Origin: Paradesertivirga superstes
GTDB lineage: Bacteria; Bacteroidota; Bacteroidia; Sphingobacteriales; Sphingobacteriaceae
Assembly (NCBI RefSeq): GCF_037622515.1
Contig: NZ_JBBJCN010000001.1
Span: forward strand, 1,178,001-1,242,000
Length of the DNA stretch: 64,000 bases
Direction: 5' to 3'
Shown: piece by piece, positions 49,319-58,670 of the stretch
Numbering within the stretch: the first letter of the stretch is position 1
How the letters are laid out: every line of letters starts with the position of its first letter
Position numbers and translations under genes: made by a program
Notes under the pieces: generated by a model
Database searches by the model: none
What the model saw: only the letters and a program-made list of their open reading frames with translations
Told to the model about the DNA's origin: nothing

Positions 49319-50557
49319 TTAAGAAAGCCCGTTTTTATCTTTGTAAAAGCCCTTTTGCAATCTCTCACCAACTTCTGTAAACGCCTCTAAAGTACGATGA
49401 ACATCTTCGTGCGTGTGCATAGCAGTAGGGATAATCCGAAGCTCCATTAAACCTTTAGGAATAACAGGATAAACCACAATCGAGCAAAAGATTCCATAAT
49501 TCTCACGGAGATCCATTGTAATTGCTGTAGCCTCCGGCAATTCGCCTTTCAAAAATACCGGTGTTACCATAGTATTGGTAAGCCCCAGGTTAAAACCTCG
49601 TTCGCGTAAACCATTCTGCAGAGTACGGGCGATATCCCATAATTTCTCACGTAACTCGGGCTTGGTTTTTAGCAGCTCCAAACGTTTCCGTAAACCAACA
49701 ACCATCGGCATAGGCAAAGCTTTTGCAAATGTCTGCGAACGCATATTATAACGCAGGTAATTAGTTATTTCTTCTGTAGATGCAACAAAAGCTCCAATAC
49801 CCGCCATGGATTTTGCAAAGGTTCCAAAATAAATATCAATTCCCTCAATGCAATCCTGTGCTTCGTGTGTTCCGGCACCGGTATTACCCATTGTACCAAA
49901 TCCATGCGCATCGTCTATCAGCAATCGAAACTTAAAGTCTTTTTTTAAATCTACAATTTCTTTTAGTTTTCCCTGCGCACCCGACATTCCAAACACGCCT
50001 TCGGTAATTACAAGAATCCCTCCTCCAGTTTGTTCGACTAACTTGCTCGCTCTCTCCAATTGCTTCCTGCAGCTTTCGATGTCGTTGTGCTGGTACACAT
50101 AGCGTTTACCCATGTGCAATCTCACTCCATCAATAATACAGGCATGAGATTCACCGTCATATACAATCACATCGTTCCTGTCTACCATGGTATCGATTAT
50201 TGACACCATACCCTGATACCCGAAATTCAATAAAAAGGCATCCTGAAAACCCGTAAACTCGGCAAGTTCCTTTTCTAAAGCTTCATGATGATTTGAATTA
50301 CCCGACATCATGCGCGCACCCATTGGATAAGCCAGGCCAAATTCTGCTGCCGCCTGCGCATCAGCTTCACGAACTTCCGGATGATTTGCTAAACCAAGAT
50401 AATTGTTTAAACTCCACACCAAATGATCTTTCCCACGGAATTTCATATGAGGAGCAATTTCACCTTCCAATTTTGGAAAAGCAAAATAGCCATGCGCCAT
50501 TTTCTGGTGCTGGCCCAACGGCCCCATATTTTTAGATATTTTATCAAATAAATCCAA
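49319..50557 (-). CDS. PLP-dependent alpha-oxoamine-synthase-family enzyme
   Basis: The 412-residue fold-type-I enzyme has SLNNYLGL, YPMGARMMSGNSNHHEALE, LNFGYQGMVS, IDDAHGFGTMGNTG with the aspartate that contacts PLP (DDAH, 215-218) and TFAKSMAGIGAF with Lys249. The family comprises 2-amino-3-ketobutyrate CoA ligase, 8-amino-7-oxononanoate synthase, ALA synthase and serine palmitoyltransferase. The residues that distinguish them cannot be settled by eye. A role in sphingolipid-like synthesis, common in this group, or threonine catabolism is possible. The gene lies between the histone-like gene and ftsZ with no shared operon evidence. Confidence 0.85.
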   Translation of the reverse strand: MDLFDKISKNMGPLGQHQKMAHGYFAFPKLEGEIAPHMKFRGKDHLVWSLNNYLGLANHPEVREADAQAAAEFGLAYPMGARMMSGNSNHHEALEKELAEFTGFQDAFLLNFGYQGMVSIIDTMVDRNDVIVYDGESHACIIDGVRLHMGKRYVYQHNDIESCRKQLERASKLVEQTGGGILVITEGVFGMSGAQGKLKEIVDLKKDFKFRLLIDDAHGFGTMGNTGAGTHEAQDCIEGIDIYFGTFAKSMAGIGAFVASTEEITNYLRYNMRSQTFAKALPMPMVVGLRKRLELLKTKPELREKLWDIARTLQNGLRERGFNLGLTNTMVTPVFLKGELPEATAITMDLRENYGIFCSIVVYPVIPKGLMELRIIPTAMHTHEDVHRTLEAFTEVGERLQKGFYKDKNGLS

Positions 50558-50715
50558 TTTATTGTGTTTTTAGTGATTTAAAATAAAGCAGCGAATTTAG
50601 CCTTTTAATAGCTTATTAGCAATTTGAATGCGACAATTCAAAATTATATCCCATAATATGTTATTCGGTCAATATAGGAGATAAAAGCAACCAGATATAT
50701 GATTTGTATCCGGGC

Positions 50716-50750
50716 AAAAAAAAAGCCCTTATCATTTTCTGATAAAGGCT
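50716..50750 (-). terminator. Terminator of ftsZ
   Basis: On the minus strand AGCCTTTATCA and TGATAAGGGCT form an 11-bp stem with one G-T pair, followed by a run of T. It lies 19 bp behind the ftsZ stop codon and ends the dcw transcript. Confidence 0.85.
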
Positions 50751-50768
50751 AAAATCTATTAAAAATTC

Positions 50769-52403
50769 CTAATCTACATTATCATGGAGAAATGAATTAT
50801 TGGGTCTGATTTCTGTTATCCCCTCTTCGTTTGAAAGCGTGAAACGGGATACCTGTGATTCTGATGAATGAGGCACTTGTTGCAAGGCCATTTGTTTGCG
50901 TTTGTATGCAGGCTCATTTTCAAGTTCCTGTAAACCGTTAGCTGTACGAAGCTTCATACTCAGATCTTTCAGACGCAAGATGCGTTCTCTTGATTTACGT
51001 AACTGCTCTTCTATAGATTCATCGGTTTTATGCTCATCAGGATTATATGCCTGAGGTTCAGGCTCAGGAAGCCTGATTTCTTCTGCTGGCTTGCTCGCTT
51101 CAACTACAGGTTCATTAAAATGAAACTCCGACTCTTCTACCTTAAAACCAAACTCAAACCTTGGCTCCTCGGATACTTCAGGTTCTTCTTCCTGTAAAGT
51201 ATGACGAATATATTGTGTTTCTGTAGATCTTATCTCCTCATTGGCTTTTTCCTTCTGATTGAAGAATCCTGCAAATAAGTCGGGTTGAACCTCAGCAGAT
51301 TTCATTACCATTTCCTGTTCTTTCAATTCAGGCTCCTGGGGAGGAATGAAAGAGTTCACTGCATTTACCGGAGTCACCATTGGTGCATTTTCAGGTGTCA
51401 GTAAAGAAACTTTACGAACCTGGCTTTTTTCAACCGCACGTTCTTCCTGAGTTTGAAATCCTGTTGCAATTATAGTGACAGACAATTTCTCTCCAAGTTC
51501 TTCATCAACGCAATTACCCCAAATTAAATCAGCTGCAAGTCCGGCTTCCTGTTGAATATAGTCAGTAATAATACTAACCTCATCCATAGAAACCTCTTTC
51601 GAACCGGAACTGATATTTAAAAGAATATAACGCGCACCTTCTATCTCATTGTCTTTCAATAATGGAGAAGCCAATGCACCTTCAACAGCTCTGTGAGCAC
51701 GATTTTCACCTTCAGCAGAATAACTCCCCATGATAGCTACACCACTGCTATTCATAACAGTGCGCACATCCTTAAAGTCAACGTTTATGTAACCCGGAAT
51801 TGTAATAATTTCGGCTATTCCCTTAGCTGCTGTGGTTAAGATATTATCCGCCTGGGCAAACGCCGCGCTTAAAGTTAAGTTTCCGAAAATCTCACGTAAG
51901 CGATCGTTAGAGATGACCAGGTAAGAGTCTACATATTTTTTAAACTCTTCCAAACCATCTTCCGCTTGCATTTTTCTGCGTTTTCCTTCAAAAGAAAATG
52001 GAGTGGTAATAATTCCAACAGTTAAAATATCCAGCTCTTTTGCGGCTTTGGCAATTATCGGACTAGCGCCTGTACCCGTACCACCACCCATGCCGGCTGT
52101 AATGAACAACATTTTCGTGTTGCTGCCTAACATTCGCTTGATATCTTCAATATTTTCTATAGCGGAATTCTTTCCTACTTCAGGTATCGAACCGGCTCCC
52201 ATTCCTTCTGTAAGACTTGCGCCTAATTGAACCTTATTAGGAATAGGGCTCAATTCTAATGCTTGTGCATCAGTATTACAGATAATGAAATCCACTCCTG
52301 TTATTCCCTGCCTGTACATGTGGTTAACAGCATTTCCACCGCCACCACCAACACCAATTACTTTGATAATCGATGACTTTTCTTTTAACATTTCAAACTG
52401 CAT
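50769..52403 (-). CDS. ftsZ: Cell division protein FtsZ
   Basis: The 544-residue protein has the tubulin-like GTPase domain: VGGGGGNAVNHM, GMGGGTGTGASPI (tubulin signature) and NILTTAAKGIAEI to about residue 320. A long, Glu-rich variable linker follows (about 330-510), with a conserved-looking tail ending SNEEGITEIRPNNSFLHD near the C terminus. It polymerises into the division ring. Length is large because of the linker, as is usual in this phylum. It is the last gene of the leftward dcw transcript. Confidence 0.97.
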   Translation of the reverse strand: MQFEMLKEKSSIIKVIGVGGGGGNAVNHMYRQGITGVDFIICNTDAQALELSPIPNKVQLGASLTEGMGAGSIPEVGKNSAIENIEDIKRMLGSNTKMLFITAGMGGGTGTGASPIIAKAAKELDILTVGIITTPFSFEGKRRKMQAEDGLEEFKKYVDSYLVISNDRLREIFGNLTLSAAFAQADNILTTAAKGIAEIITIPGYINVDFKDVRTVMNSSGVAIMGSYSAEGENRAHRAVEGALASPLLKDNEIEGARYILLNISSGSKEVSMDEVSIITDYIQQEAGLAADLIWGNCVDEELGEKLSVTIIATGFQTQEERAVEKSQVRKVSLLTPENAPMVTPVNAVNSFIPPQEPELKEQEMVMKSAEVQPDLFAGFFNQKEKANEEIRSTETQYIRHTLQEEEPEVSEEPRFEFGFKVEESEFHFNEPVVEASKPAEEIRLPEPEPQAYNPDEHKTDESIEEQLRKSRERILRLKDLSMKLRTANGLQELENEPAYKRKQMALQQVPHSSESQVSRFTLSNEEGITEIRPNNSFLHDNVD

Positions 52404-52528
52404 ATCGCTATTAATCAGTTTAGTAGATTTTGAATTAATTAACTATTCCTTCTTGTAATATTAAATATTTTTCAACAGACGTTTTCCACAATTGTTAATT
52501 ATGTGGAAAACTCGCCAATTGTTGAAAA

Positions 52529-53878
52529 CTACTTTATATAATCTTCGTCTTTGATATCATCCTTAATAAACTTGGCCCCTGTCTGAAGCAATTTATCAAA
52601 CAAGCCAAACGATTTTTTACTTTTTTCCACTAAAGGCTTCTGCGCGAGAACACCAGGCTGCTTAACGGCCTCCATCAACTCCTCCCCTTTATGAATTCCT
52701 TTTATCAATAGGCCTATACCAGTCGCATACATCGGACTTTTTAAATCGTCGTATACATTTTTAGGCAGGACTTCATTTTTGGCCAGATGTTCGTTCGGGT
52801 AACCGATACGGCAATCAAGACCTGTAACGTATTCTACCAATTGCGACAAATGTTTAAGCTGTGCGCCGCCACCTGTAATTACGATCCCTGCAATAAGCTT
52901 CTTTTCATATCCGGAAGACTTTATCTCATAATAAATATGTTCGATAATTTCTTCCATTCTTGCCTGGATAACATAGGCCAGATTTTTAACTGAAATTTCT
53001 TTCGGCTCCCTGCCGCGTAATCCCGGAACGCAAATTATTTCGTTCTCTTTATTTTCATCAGCCAGCGCAGAACCGAAACGGGTTTTTAGTAATTCTGCCT
53101 GGTTCCGCATTACGGAACAACCTTCGCGAATGTCTTCAGTAACACTATTTCCGCCAAATGGGATAACAGCTGTATGACGAATAATTCCTTCATGAAAAAT
53201 TGCCAGATCAGTGGTTCCACCACCTATATCTACCAGCACTACTCCTGCCTCTTTCTCTTCGTCGCTTAAAACAGATTCTGAGGATGCCAAAGGCTCAAGA
53301 ATCAATTCCTGAGTTTCCAAGTTTGCATTTCCTACACATTTAAGGATATTTTTAACAGCACTAACATGACCTGAAATAATATGGAAATTTGCTTCAAGAC
53401 GTACTCCCGCCATACCGATCGGATCTTTGATACCAGGCTCATTATCTACAGTAAATTCCTGAGGAAGGACATGGATAATCTCTTCTCCAGGAGGCATAAC
53501 CAGCTTGTACATATCTTCAATAAGCTTGTCAATATCCTTACGCTGGATCTCATTATTTAAGTCTTTCCGGGTTAAAATCCCACGATGCTGGAGACTTTTT
53601 ATATGCTGCCCTGCTATGCCCACGTTAACAATTTTAACATCGACATTAGATTGGGAACTCGCTTCATCAACAGCAGCCAGAATTCCCTGAACTGTTTTCT
53701 GAATATTTGATACAACACCACGCGTCACACCAGCCGATTCGGCTTTCCCTATCCCTAATATTTCTATTTTACGCTGACCATTTCTGCGGCCAACAATCAC
53801 GCAGATCTTTGTAGTGCCTATATCTAAGCCTACAACAATGGGTGACCCTTTTGATAATGTAGAAGTATCTTTTTCCAT
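52529..53878 (-). CDS. ftsA: Cell division protein FtsA
   Basis: The 449-residue actin-like ATPase has IVVGLDIGTTKICVIVG (phosphate-1), VGIAGQHIKSL, VLVDIGGGTTDLAIF (phosphate-2) and GIVITGGGAQLKHL (adenosine loop). It binds FtsZ filaments to the membrane. Its C-terminal residues (LLQTGAKFIKDDIKDEDYI) contain the short amphipathic anchor region. It follows ftsQ by ten bases and precedes ftsZ by about 125 bp. Confidence 0.96.
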   Translation of the reverse strand: MEKDTSTLSKGSPIVVGLDIGTTKICVIVGRRNGQRKIEILGIGKAESAGVTRGVVSNIQKTVQGILAAVDEASSQSNVDVKIVNVGIAGQHIKSLQHRGILTRKDLNNEIQRKDIDKLIEDMYKLVMPPGEEIIHVLPQEFTVDNEPGIKDPIGMAGVRLEANFHIISGHVSAVKNILKCVGNANLETQELILEPLASSESVLSDEEKEAGVVLVDIGGGTTDLAIFHEGIIRHTAVIPFGGNSVTEDIREGCSVMRNQAELLKTRFGSALADENKENEIICVPGLRGREPKEISVKNLAYVIQARMEEIIEHIYYEIKSSGYEKKLIAGIVITGGGAQLKHLSQLVEYVTGLDCRIGYPNEHLAKNEVLPKNVYDDLKSPMYATGIGLLIKGIHKGEELMEAVKQPGVLAQKPLVEKSKKSFGLFDKLLQTGAKFIKDDIKDEDYIK

Positions 53879-53888
53879 ATTTAACGTG

Positions 53889-54755
53889 TTAGTATTTTAC
53901 TGTATCCTGAATATTGTTAAGAGCATCATGGTTAATTTTTTGCAAAAGCCTGGTAACTGGTACAATTAAAGTGCTGTCAATTACATTCTTTACGCAAACA
54001 ACCTGATTTGTATATTTAATATTTATAGTTTTATAAGTGTCCCAACCTACTGCCGGAAGCGCCGTTTTATAAAAAGCCAAAAGGTTTCCCATCTTGATTT
54101 TCAGTGAATCGGCATTACCCAGTATAATTTTATGATTTCCGACACGCGGAACCATTTCTATTTCACTTTTCTGATTGACATACAATTGCTCTATCTGTTC
54201 CCGCCATAAGGTATCACCCTCAATGTAAAGAGCTGTTTTATAAAGATCTCTGGCCAGGTTTGTCCGCAGCGTATCTACCCTATTACCAAATGGTTCCAAA
54301 ATGTATCCGTTAGCAACCAGCACGTGCGCTGTAAAATTGGAAGATGTCGGCATTTTCAACCCTTTTTCATCAATGTAAAAATCCTGGCTGGTTAAGTTCA
54401 GAATCCTTAAAACGGGCTCCCGCTGACGAATCTTAATATTTATAATACCGTTCATGTCAGCAAAAACTTTTGCTTCTTCGATATAAGGATTCGCTTTCAG
54501 TGAATTCTCGATATAATGTATGTCTATTTTATGCAAACTAAATCCAAGCAAAGATCCCGGGTTCTTTGACAGCATTTCGTCAATGTCGGCCCGTTCGATA
54601 AAACTATTTACCTCGGGGATAATTACGTTTACATTAACACATTTAATCTCGCTTTTCTTAATTTCAATAAAACTCATAAGCGTTACCAGGCCCCCCAGGC
54701 TTATCAGCCAGAGAAATCCGTATAATACCGCTTTCCAATTTATTTTTTTAAGCAT
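53889..54755 (-). CDS. ftsQ: Cell division protein FtsQ
   Basis: From the ATG at 54755 the product has 288 residues. It has an N-terminal cytoplasmic tail and one membrane helix (VLYGFLWLISLGGLVTLMSF), then a POTRA-like domain (INIKIRQREPVLRIL and the preceding helix ENSLKANPYIEEAKVF) and a beta domain. Sequence similarity in this family is low, so the call rests on topology and on its place between murC and ftsA. Its start overlaps the last codons of murC by 8 bp. It recruits divisome proteins in the periplasm. Confidence 0.9.
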   Translation of the reverse strand: MLKKINWKAVLYGFLWLISLGGLVTLMSFIEIKKSEIKCVNVNVIIPEVNSFIERADIDEMLSKNPGSLLGFSLHKIDIHYIENSLKANPYIEEAKVFADMNGIINIKIRQREPVLRILNLTSQDFYIDEKGLKMPTSSNFTAHVLVANGYILEPFGNRVDTLRTNLARDLYKTALYIEGDTLWREQIEQLYVNQKSEIEMVPRVGNHKIILGNADSLKIKMGNLLAFYKTALPAVGWDTYKTINIKYTNQVVCVKNVIDSTLIVPVTRLLQKINHDALNNIQDTVKY

Positions 54756-56103
54756 TAGCAAGTATATTTTTTAATGGCTGAACCAGAGTATCAATATCAC
54801 CCGCACCTACGGTCAATAATAATTCAGGTTTGTCCTTCTTAATAATTTCAATGGCCTCATCCATTCCGCAAATCTGTGCAGACGAGGAAGTCATCTTCTT
54901 TAAAATAATTTCCGAACTGACGCCTTCAATTGGCAATTCCCTTGCAGGATAAATATTCAGAAGTAAAAGCTCATCAGCCATTCCAAGCACTTCAGCGAAT
55001 CCGTCAGCAAAATCGCGGGTACGTGTAAAAAGATGAGGCTGAAACAGCACGGTTAGTTTCTTGTCAGGATATAAAGATTTCACCGCTGTTATGCATGCTC
55101 TCAGCTCTTCCGGATGATGAGCATAATCATCGATAAATATAGTTTTGTCGCTCTTTAAGATATACTCGAACCGGCGTTTAACTCCTGTAAATTCTTTTAA
55201 GGCGACTTTAATTTTATCGGGATTGATACCTAATAAAAGACCAGCCTGTATTGCACCTACAGCGTTTTCCACGTTATGTAATCCAGGAAGACCAAGCTCA
55301 ATGTTTTTAATTTTTACATCACTTGAATTGAAATCAAAAAAGAAAGTCCCTTTTTTAATAAATACATTCTCTGCAAATACGTCTGCGTTGCCTTTAGCTG
55401 AATATGTCACCCCGCCTTCAAGTTCAAGACCTCTCTTATGAATTAACGTGCCCCCATTCTTTAGTTGCGATGCAAAGAGCTTAAATGACTCCTTAACAGA
55501 CGCATCATTACCATAAATATCTAAATGGTCTGCATCCATAGAAGTAATTATTGCAATATCGGGGTGCAAGGTCAGGAAAGAGCGATCGTACTCATCCGCC
55601 TCAACTACCATTACATTATTGTCGCCAAACAATATATTGGTATTATAATTGGAGGCGATCCCGCCAAGAAAGGCTGTGCAATCGTATCCTGTATGCTTAA
55701 GAATATGAGCCACCATACTTGAAGTGGTAGTTTTACCATGTGTGCCGGCTACGGCGATAGTAAACATCTCTTTGCTGATAATACCCAGAACCTGCGACCG
55801 CTTTTTCAAATCAAAGCCTTCGTTTTTGAAGTAATTTAATATCTCAGAATCTTTAGGGATTGCAGGTGTAAAAATAACCAGAACAGCTTCGGTGTTTACA
55901 CAAAAATCAGCCGGAATTTCAACGGCTTCATCTGAATAAGTTATACGGATACCTTCATCAGCAAGTGTATTTGTTAAATCGGTCTGAGTTCGATCATAGC
56001 CGGCCACATCGCATCCCCTTTTATGGAAATAACGTGCCAGGCCGCTCATGCCGATTCCTCCGATCCCTACTAAGTATACTTTTTTGATGTTAGATAATTC
56101 CAT
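54748..56103 (-). CDS. murC: UDP-N-acetylmuramate-L-alanine ligase
   Basis: The 451-residue Mur ligase has KKVYLVGIGGIGMSGLARYF (NAD-like Rossmann loop), TIAVAGTHGKTTTSSM (Walker A), EADEYDRSF and the C-terminal FIDDYAHHPEELRACI (MurC signature). It adds L-Ala to UDP-MurNAc. It is followed by ftsQ with overlap and preceded by a 67-bp gap to murG that carries the repeat-like AAAGCTGAAAGCTCAAAG. Confidence 0.97.
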   Translation of the reverse strand: MELSNIKKVYLVGIGGIGMSGLARYFHKRGCDVAGYDRTQTDLTNTLADEGIRITYSDEAVEIPADFCVNTEAVLVIFTPAIPKDSEILNYFKNEGFDLKKRSQVLGIISKEMFTIAVAGTHGKTTTSSMVAHILKHTGYDCTAFLGGIASNYNTNILFGDNNVMVVEADEYDRSFLTLHPDIAIITSMDADHLDIYGNDASVKESFKLFASQLKNGGTLIHKRGLELEGGVTYSAKGNADVFAENVFIKKGTFFFDFNSSDVKIKNIELGLPGLHNVENAVGAIQAGLLLGINPDKIKVALKEFTGVKRRFEYILKSDKTIFIDDYAHHPEELRACITAVKSLYPDKKLTVLFQPHLFTRTRDFADGFAEVLGMADELLLLNIYPARELPIEGVSSEIILKKMTSSSAQICGMDEAIEIIKKDKPELLLTVGAGDIDTLVQPLKNILANA

Positions 56104-56170
56104 AATTGTTGAGGTTAAAGCTGAAAGCTCAAAGGTGAAAGGGATTATGCAAGCCTTAAACCTTATCGCC

Positions 56171-57286
56171 TTACCTTAGGCCTTTCTCCTTTCCGGCTAT
56201 TTTTAAAACTTCTTTTGCTATTATTTCATCAGCATCAGGCAAAGCCATCCTGCTGATGTTATTTCCTAAATCAATTAATTTTTGATCGTTTTCTAAAAGG
56301 CTTAATGCTGCATCTACGAGTCCCCGCTCGGCATTCATATCGGCAATTAAAATTGCCGCGTTGTTTTTAACTAATGCAGCAGCGTTTTTCGTCTGATGAT
56401 CCTCTGCTACGTTTGGTGAAGGCACCATGATAACTGGTTTGCCTATTACACATAATTCGGCGATAGTTCCTGCCCCGGCCCTGGAAACTATTACATCTGC
56501 CGCAGCATAAGCAAGGTCCATACTATTTAAAAATTCGGTTATTCGAATACTTGAATGTATTTTCTCCCCAACCTGCTCCATGATTGAGGTATAATAATAC
56601 TTTCCAGTTTGCCAGATTAACTGAACATCAGCAGATATCAGTTTATCAAGGCCTGCCAGCATGCTTTTATTTAAAGTTCCGGCGCCTAAACTCCCCCCTA
56701 TAACGAGCATTGTCTTCTTTGTGGCAGATAAACCAAATGATGCCAACCCTTGTTCCCGTTTACCCGCAATACTAACCGACTCCCGTCTTATAGGATTTCC
56801 AGTTAACATTAATTTATCAGCCGGAAAGAACTTATCCATTCCTTCAAAGGCAACACATATTTTTTGCGCTTTGGCGCCTAACTTCTTATTAGTGACTCCG
56901 GCATAGGAGTTTTGTTCCTGGATCAAGTAAGGAACATTCATCTGCCCGGCAGCGTACAGCAAGGGTCCGGAAGCATAGCCACCGACTCCAACTACCACAT
57001 CGGGCCTGAAAGATTTAATTACCGACCGGGCCTTCCATAAACTTTTTAAGATTTTCAAAGGCAACAGTATATTCTTCCATAAGGCTTTGCGCTGAAAACC
57101 CTGAATATCTAATCCTATTATTTTGTAACCGGCAGCTGGAACTTTCTCCATTTCCATTCTGCCATTAGCGCCCACAAAAAGCACTTCAATAGCAGGGTCT
57201 ATGCGTTTTAATGCATTAGCTATCGAAACAGCAGGAAATATATGTCCTCCCGTTCCTCCTCCGCTTATGATTACTTTTATTGACAT
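56171..57286 (-). CDS. murG: UDP-GlcNAc-(pentapeptide)pyrophosphoryl-undecaprenol GlcNAc transferase
   Basis: The 371-residue GT28 enzyme has the N-terminal Gly-rich GGGTGGHIFPA loop, VGVGGYASGPLLYAA, VIGGSLGAGTLN and AGAGTIAELCVIGKPVIMVPS, where the C-terminal UDP-GlcNAc site lies. It makes lipid II on the cytoplasmic face. It is separated from ftsW by 112 bp of simple repeats rather than by the one-base overlaps seen at the ftsI-murE-mraY-murD end of the cluster. Confidence 0.97.
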   Translation of the reverse strand: MSIKVIISGGGTGGHIFPAVSIANALKRIDPAIEVLFVGANGRMEMEKVPAAGYKIIGLDIQGFQRKALWKNILLPLKILKSLWKARSVIKSFRPDVVVGVGGYASGPLLYAAGQMNVPYLIQEQNSYAGVTNKKLGAKAQKICVAFEGMDKFFPADKLMLTGNPIRRESVSIAGKREQGLASFGLSATKKTMLVIGGSLGAGTLNKSMLAGLDKLISADVQLIWQTGKYYYTSIMEQVGEKIHSSIRITEFLNSMDLAYAAADVIVSRAGAGTIAELCVIGKPVIMVPSPNVAEDHQTKNAAALVKNNAAILIADMNAERGLVDAALSLLENDQKLIDLGNNISRMALPDADEIIAKEVLKIAGKEKGLR

Positions 57287-57300
57287 GTTTTCTATTTAAT

Positions 57301-57397
57301 GAATGAGTGAGTGAATAAATGAGTGAATGAGTGATTATGGTTATTCCTTCATTCTATCATTCAATCCTTCTATCATTCAGTCCTTCTATCATTCTCC
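57301..57397. repeat. Simple tandem repeats in the murG-ftsW gap
   Basis: GAATGAGTGAGTGAATAAAT-type tetranucleotide repeats (57301-57334) are followed by three units of CCTTCTATCATTCART type (57348-57397). They are not coding and not a terminator. Confidence 0.8.
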
Positions 57398-57398
57398 T

Positions 57399-58586
57399 TT
57401 AAATTTCGCCTACTATTACTTTCTCTTCATTATTACCCAAACCGTCTTTCTCGCGTTTCTTTTCTTCTACGTCTCTGCTAACACTTAAAATAATTCCAAA
57501 GGCAATGCTTGTAAATAGCATGGATGTTCCTCCCATACTAACTAATGGAAGCGGAACCCCGGTAACCGGGCCCAGTCCTACTGCTACAGCCATATTTGCA
57601 AATGCCTGAATGGTCAAACTAAAACTTAATCCAGCGGCAAGCAATGCACCAAATGCTTTGGGGCTTGCTGTTACAATCAAAATACATCGATACAAAAAGA
57701 CCAGATAAATTATCACCAGTACCACACCTCCGAATAAACCGTATTCTTCAATAATTAAAGCATATACAAAGTCGGAATATGGATGAGGCAGAAAGTTTCT
57801 TTGAGTACTATTTCCCGGTCCTTTTCCAATTATACCCCCGGTAGCGATTGCAATTTTTGCCTGGTTAGCCTGAAATGACTTATCCGAATTTGCCTGTTCC
57901 GGGTGCAAGAAAACGTTAATACGTGATTTATATGTTTCTCTTCTGGGTCCAAGAAAAACCACCCCCGCCAATAATATTAAACCAGCCAAACAAACAATCG
58001 AGATTTGCTTTATACTGATCCGGCCGATGATGAGCAGTAAAATACTAACTCCAAACAGCATTAAAGCGGTTGAAAGGTTTGCAAGAGCAATTAAAATGAA
58101 TACTGCGCAAACTGAACCCATAATAGGAAGGAAAGCCTTTTTTACATCCTTTATATTTTCCTGCTTACGTGTAAGCATTCTCGCCAAAAAAGTAATTAAA
58201 GCCAGCTTAGCCATGTCAGATGTTTGGAAAGTCTGGGTAGTAAAGGGAATGGTTACCCACCTGCTGGCATCATTAATGGTATTTCCAAAAATCAATGTAT
58301 AAAACAGAAGAGGTATGGTTATAACCATTAACAATTTAGAAATGCCTGCATAATAACGGTAATCGAGCAAATGCGAAAAATACATTAGGGCAATACCGCC
58401 AACTATAAAAATCAAATGCTTCATCAATATACTTTCGGCTCCAACCCCTCGCTTGTACGCAAGAGTTCCGGTAGCACTATAAACTGCAAGCAGAGACCAT
58501 ACTGAGAGTAAAATTACAATCAGCCAGATCCAGCGGTCGCCTTTAGTTTTATTTAGTATAGCGTTGAACATTCTTTTTAAAGTCAA
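57399..58586 (-). CDS. ftsW: FtsW-type SEDS peptidoglycan polymerase
   Basis: The 395-residue protein has about ten membrane helices, starting IWLIVILLSVWSLLAVYSAT. SEDS landmarks are SRWVTIPFTTQTFQTSDMAK, GPGNSTQRNFLPHPYSDFVY, and the C-terminal MAVAVGLGPVTGVPLPLVSMGG, which includes the catalytic-acid region. It polymerises lipid II at the septum together with FtsI, encoded at the right edge. The cytoplasmic tail is basic then acidic (VEEKKREKDGLGNNEE). It is read in the same direction as the rest of the dcw genes. Confidence 0.95.
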   Translation of the reverse strand: MTLKRMFNAILNKTKGDRWIWLIVILLSVWSLLAVYSATGTLAYKRGVGAESILMKHLIFIVGGIALMYFSHLLDYRYYAGISKLLMVITIPLLFYTLIFGNTINDASRWVTIPFTTQTFQTSDMAKLALITFLARMLTRKQENIKDVKKAFLPIMGSVCAVFILIALANLSTALMLFGVSILLLIIGRISIKQISIVCLAGLILLAGVVFLGPRRETYKSRINVFLHPEQANSDKSFQANQAKIAIATGGIIGKGPGNSTQRNFLPHPYSDFVYALIIEEYGLFGGVVLVIIYLVFLYRCILIVTASPKAFGALLAAGLSFSLTIQAFANMAVAVGLGPVTGVPLPLVSMGGTSMLFTSIAFGIILSVSRDVEEKKREKDGLGNNEEKVIVGEI

Positions 58587-58663
58587 AAATTAAAAGTCAA
58601 AAACTACCCGACTTCATCTGCACATCCCCGTCATTTGCACATCTGCACATCCTTGTCATTTGC
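58579..58663. repeat. Simple and tandem repeats in the ftsW-murD gap
   Basis: AAAGTCAAAAATT and AAAAGTCAAAAACT are followed by two 24-bp copies beginning CATCTGCACATCC (58615-58638, 58640-58663). The first part resembles, on the other strand, the repeat at 8618-8645. Confidence 0.8.
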
Positions 58664-58670
58664 CCATTAT

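Noticed and set aside
49319..50557. Assignment as serine palmitoyltransferase
   Set aside because: The N-terminal sequence differs from the SPT sequences of this group that I remember; only the alpha-oxoamine synthase family can be supported.
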